Under the pieces are notes generated by a model. The model was not told the origin of the DNA. It ran no database searches and worked only from the letters and a program-made list of their open reading frames with translations. Below are positions 60,955 through 64,000 of a stretch of DNA of 64,000 nt, piece after piece. The stretch comes from CAWGMT01 sp963823675 (GTDB lineage Bacteria > Planctomycetota > Planctomycetia > Isosphaerales > Isosphaeraceae): the NCBI GenBank assembly GCA_963823675.1, contig CAWGMT010000025.1:62001-126000 (forward strand), written 5' to 3'. How positions within the stretch are numbered: position 1 is the first letter of the stretch; every line of letters begins with the position of its first letter. A program made the position numbers and the translations under genes.

Positions 60955-61278
60955 AGCTCCGCTTTGCCCTCGAACGCGCTCTCCGTGCATCTGGATCAGC
61001 TTCTGGGAGATGCCACCGAACTCGACACGATCCATTCGCAAGTGCGGACCTCCTGGGGATGGCGGAACTACACCTCGGCGCAGGCATAGGGCATTCTTAA
61101 TCAAGCATTGGATCTTCGCCATCAAATCGCTCACGGCGTGAACCCCCGGCCGATCATCCACAATGCCTATTCCAACTGGCTGCCGGGTTTCATTCGGCGG
61201 CTGGCTTGGTGTACCGACGATGGCGTTCGGAACCACCTCACTGCGACCCTCGGAATGGCGAGCCCATGGCCGCCGTGA
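60955..61278 (+). pseudogene. HEPN (RiboL-PSP-type) domain remnant with internal stop
   Basis: One frame reads VHLDQLLGDATELDTIHSQV, WGWRNYTSAQA, a TAG at 61087, then LDLRHQIAHGVNPRPIIHNA, YSNWLPGFIRRLAWCTDDGV, NHLTATLGMASPWPP to a stop at 61276. RHQIAHG is the Rx4H motif of HEPN ribonucleases. The N-terminal part and start are missing. HEPN proteins are often toxins or RNA-processing enzymes in defence loci; nothing adjacent supports such a role now. Confidence 0.5.
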
Positions 61279-61761
61279 TCGCCGCCCGCCACGTTATCAG
61301 TTGCCGCTTCATCATAGAGTTTTCGGGATCGCACGTGTGCATCGCACGCGGCATCGCCTGAGGATGTCGTGTCTCGGCGAGGAGCAGCAAAGGAAACTTC
61401 GATGACGGCATTTGAACGGTCCTGGTTCGTATGCAACTTTGCGCGAGCGAGCGCGTCGTCCGACGCACAGGCTGTCGCGCCGAGCAATGCGTCCGAGGTC
61501 GGCGCTTTTCGCCCGGACAACCCGTAAATCGAACCGAGGTTTTCTTTATTGCTCCCGTCACTTGGCGGCTTGATTGCAAAAAGCCCGCTCCCAAACATTC
61601 CGACGGGCTTCTTAACTCGAATGGCAGGGGGGTGAGGTATGATCTTTGACTATGCGAGGGTTATCATCTTCACAAAGTGTGGTATGGGACCGGGACAATG
61701 CGACGTAAAACGTCGCTTCCTCCTTATGAGGCATCCTCGTTTCGTTGTAGAGGTGATTCCG
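61279..61761. other. Gene-free stretch upstream of the esterase
   Basis: Open frames on the minus strand (to 61598) overlap the HEPN remnant and have no recognisable features. No strong hairpin seen. Confidence 0.3.
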
Positions 61762-62805
61762 ATGATACGATTCCTGCGCCAGCTCGTGGTGGCGAGTGTT
61801 GTACTTCTCCTGGATCCGGTGGCTCACGCGTGGGGGCAAGCGGACGGGAAACTCGAACCGGCACCGAGCGGCTTCGCCAGCCGGCGCAACGGTGTCGAGC
61901 GCGGCAAGGTTCGTACCGTGGAGTACGACTCGAAATCGGTCGGCGACACGCGCAAGATGACGGTCTACCTGCCGCCCGGCTACTCGAAAGACACCAAATA
62001 CCCGGTCTTTTATCTGCTGCACGGCGCCGGTGATAACGAAGGGGGCTGGACCAGGAGCGGTGCCGCCAACCACATTCTCGACAATCTCTTCGCCGACAAG
62101 AAGATCGTCCCCATGATCGTGGTCATGCCCAACGGCTCTCCCCAAGGGCCGAGGCCGGGCACGGTCCTTGCGGGGACGATCATGAAGCGAGCCGATGCCG
62201 ACAAGAACGGCATCATGTCGCGAGAAGAGTTCCTCGCCGCCGCCGAGGCCCTCTACAAGGAACTTGACTCCGGCAAACTGGACGAGAAACAGCTCGCCAC
62301 CGGCCTCAATCGTCTCATGCCGGCCTCCGGCCCGCCGAGTGGCCGCGGGCGCGGGTTCGGCGACTTCGTCAGCGGCTTTGAGAACGACCTGTTGAAGGAC
62401 ATCATCCCCTACGTCGAATCGCATTATCCCGTGCACGCAGACCGCGAGCACCGGGCGATCGCGGGGCTGTCGATGGGTGGGGGCCAGGCACTTACCATAG
62501 GCCTGAGGCACCTGGACCTCTTTGCCTACGTCGGCGGCTTCTCTTCCGCGCTCTTCGGCAATACAAGCGCGCTGGTCTCAGATCCAGGCGCCGCCAGCAA
62601 GCAGCTTCGCCTCCTCTGGCTATCCTGCGGCGACGAGGATCGGCTCATGGACGCCAACAAGAGCTTCCACACCAGCTTGGAGCGGAAGAACGTGTCGCAC
62701 CTCTGGCACGTCGATTCCGGCGCACACGCCTGGCCGGTTTGGAAGAACGACCTGTATCTACTGTCCCAGCGGCTGTTCCGAGACGACAAGCCCGACTCAC
62801 ACTGA
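61762..62805 (+). CDS. Secreted esterase (Fes/XynZ-like alpha/beta hydrolase) with an inserted EF-hand segment
   Basis: 347 residues from ATG 61762 (GAGGTG upstream; a longer frame to 61639 is less likely), with a signal peptide (LRQLVVASVVLLLDPVAHAW). Esterase features: RKMTVYLPPGYSKDTKYPVF, YLLHGAGDNEGGW, the nucleophile in IAGLSMGGGQALTIGL, a late acidic site in LSCGDEDRL, and the catalytic His in SGAHAWPVWKNDLYLLSQRL. Between about residues 140 and 185 an EF-hand-like loop (DADKNGIMSREEF) and a second helix pair interrupt the hydrolase fold where the lid usually lies. Similar to esterases of the D-family that remove acyl or feruloyl groups from polysaccharides; the actual substrate is unknown. 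Confidence 0.8.
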   Translation: MIRFLRQLVVASVVLLLDPVAHAWGQADGKLEPAPSGFASRRNGVERGKVRTVEYDSKSVGDTRKMTVYLPPGYSKDTKYPVFYLLHGAGDNEGGWTRSGAANHILDNLFADKKIVPMIVVMPNGSPQGPRPGTVLAGTIMKRADADKNGIMSREEFLAAAEALYKELDSGKLDEKQLATGLNRLMPASGPPSGRGRGFGDFVSGFENDLLKDIIPYVESHYPVHADREHRAIAGLSMGGGQALTIGLRHLDLFAYVGGFSSALFGNTSALVSDPGAASKQLRLLWLSCGDEDRLMDANKSFHTSLERKNVSHLWHVDSGAHAWPVWKNDLYLLSQRLFRDDKPDSH

Positions 62806-63166
62806 ACAACGAACGCTGGAGACTCGGCAAGGTTCGTCCCACTTCAATGACGGAACGCAGCGGCGCCTTGGGCCGGGTCGCCTTGGCGAAGTGATCGCCA
62901 GGGTGACGCGGCCTCCGCTCCAGGCGATACGGTGATCGCCCGGAATCTGATTCGCGAGGCCGAGGGATCGCTTGACGGCGCAGCCAGGTGATCCGAACAC
63001 CTGGCGGAACGGCCCGGTTTGTCGCTGTAGGCCCGGCCGGCCCTGATGCGACGAACGTCGCGGCGCGGTATCATGGAAGATGGGTATTCCGCGGTCCGTG
63101 GACCTCTGACGACAACCCGACGGGCCGCCCGGAGCGGTTTACGATTCCCCTTCGGAGACCCCGGCC
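62806..63166. other. Intergenic stretch, no gene recognised
   Basis: Short overlapping open frames only. No repeat or hairpin picked out. Confidence 0.3.
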
Positions 63167-63640
63167 ATGGAGTTCCCCGCGTATCGAATGACGCTGCGAG
63201 GGATGATGGCCGCGGTCGGGCTGATCGCCCTGGTCCTCGCGGCGGCGCTCTACGCCGTGCGGCCGAGGTCTAGCACTTTCTCGGTCGTCAACCGCTCCGG
63301 GCGGCCCGTCTCCCAACTACTGGTCGTCGTTACCGACTTCGACGAGCCGCCGGTACTCGGGCCGAAGGCGCCGGTCGGTGGCGAGGTGTTCGCGTTCCGG
63401 GACCTGGCCGACGGGTCGGCCGCCACAGCCTCGTTCCTCAGCCGCGGCGCCGGCTCGTGGTTCGAGCCCCCCAAGCGTGACGCCTTCGAATTCACCGGGC
63501 GCCTCAGTGACGGGACCCGAATCAAGGGCCAGTTCGGATTCCTGCCGGAGCCGGAGAGCCGGAGCCGCCCCTTGTTCGTCATCGACAAGCACGGGGATCT
63601 ATGGCTGACGGCGAAAGACCGACCCGAAGGCAACCCATAA
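63167..63640 (+). CDS. Small membrane-anchored hypothetical protein
   Basis: 157 residues from ATG 63167 (CGGAGA upstream). One helix (MMAAVGLIALVLAAALYAVR) is followed by an outer beta-rich domain (STFSVVNRSGRPVSQLLVVV, GGEVFAFRDLADGSAATASF, DGTRIKGQFGFLPEPESRSR). No family recognised; the beta pattern suggests an Ig-like or carbohydrate-associated fold. Confidence 0.6.
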   Translation: MEFPAYRMTLRGMMAAVGLIALVLAAALYAVRPRSSTFSVVNRSGRPVSQLLVVVTDFDEPPVLGPKAPVGGEVFAFRDLADGSAATASFLSRGAGSWFEPPKRDAFEFTGRLSDGTRIKGQFGFLPEPESRSRPLFVIDKHGDLWLTAKDRPEGNP

Positions 63641-63647
63641 ATAAAAC

Positions 63648-63856
63648 GGACACTCCTCGCCGATCACCGCATCAGCCCGACAAGCCTTTGATACTAACCC
63701 GACGCGCCAGCGCGGGTTCCGGCGACGGAATGGCGCGCTGGTGCGTCGGGTCGGTGATCCCTTGCTGGCGCGTCGGGTCAGTGCTAGCGGCTATCCAGTT
63801 ACACGGGCATATCGCGGCGCTCGGGCCGTGGTTACCGGTGTTGTTCAGCGAGAAGT
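63648..63856. repeat. Interspersed ~200-bp repeat, copy 2
   Basis: Same unit and orientation as 42818-43028: GGACACTCCTCGCCGATCAC, TACTAACCCGACGCGCCAGC, GGGTTCCGGCGACGGAAT, CGCGCTGGTGCGTCGGGTCG, ending in CAGCGAGAAG. It starts immediately after the previous gene's stop codon, as copy 1 does relative to the DUF1559 gene. After 63857 nothing was recognised to the window end. Confidence 0.7.
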
Positions 63857-64000
63857 GACCTTTTTTCCCATTTTCAAGCCGGAGCCTTCCGCACCGCTCA
63901 CCTCGGTCGGTCGGGGGCTCCCAGTCGCGTGATTGGCCGGTCGTGACTTCGTAAAAGCTTTCGCAGTCGATCGTGATTCCCAACCAGGAGCCCAATTCCG

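Overview
The window looks like part of a planctomycete chromosome, most likely family Isosphaeraceae (Singulisphaera/Paludisphaera/Aquisphaera relatives). This is inferred from several things: high GC; Ser/Thr kinases fused to TPR or sugar-binding domains; an ECF sigma factor with a long membrane-anchored extension; a surface protein opening with the VEDLERRTLLSG-type motif; DUF1559 (H-X9-DG), DUF4058, DUF1080 and ceramidase-like genes; and REP/RAYT-type repeats. No rRNA, complete tRNA or CRISPR array was seen.

Layout. 1-9.6 kb: end of a TPR protein, a DUF433/DUF5615 toxin-antitoxin pair, two small hypotheticals, a flavin-dependent (tryptophan-type) halogenase and a Ser/Thr kinase with TPRs. 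10-22.2 kb: an accessory region that starts at a 24-bp tRNA-Ala-like repeat. It holds an IS91-type transposase with a tyrosine recombinase split by an A_AAA_AAG slippery site, REP hairpins, a RAYT remnant, small membrane and lipoproteins, tRNA-Ala 3' fragments, three broken PIN/VapC tails and an intact MazF/PemK pair. 22.8-30.4 kb: a hypothetical, methylmalonate-semialdehyde dehydrogenase, a gutted peroxiredoxin, an orphan ParD-like antitoxin, a truncated surface protein and an ECF sigma factor fused to a HlyD-like adaptor. 30.7-44.3 kb, all on +: PQQ-type beta-propeller, GH13 glucan-branching-type enzyme, sensor histidine kinase, ceramidase-like protein, an ECF sigma/anti-sigma operon with a secreted protein and a DUF1559 protein, and a ROK glucokinase. 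44.6-51.1 kb, mostly -: a second ECF sigma with a membrane partner, NmrA and DUF4058 remnants, and an HDOD-type histidine kinase with an excisionase-HTH/receiver regulator. 51.7-64 kb: mnmG, tpx, a Ser/Thr kinase fused to a DUF1080 domain beside a secreted DUF1080 paralog, a GrpE-like protein, a gutted redoxin, a HEPN remnant, an esterase with an inserted EF-hand, and a small anchored protein.

Two patterns cut across the window. First, about fourteen single-base frameshifts fall in otherwise well-conserved genes. They either reflect indel errors in the assembly or real decay, so the affected genes are annotated as one locus each. Second, at least six genes keep recognisable ends but have lost their middle (RAYT, peroxiredoxin, VapB/VapC, NmrA, DUF4058, TlpA-like redoxin). 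The best system-level leads are the membrane-anchored sigma/HlyD fusion, the kinase/DUF1080 fusion with its free paralog, the excisionase-HTH response regulator with its HDOD kinase, and the IS91/recombinase unit bounded by inverted REP sequences.
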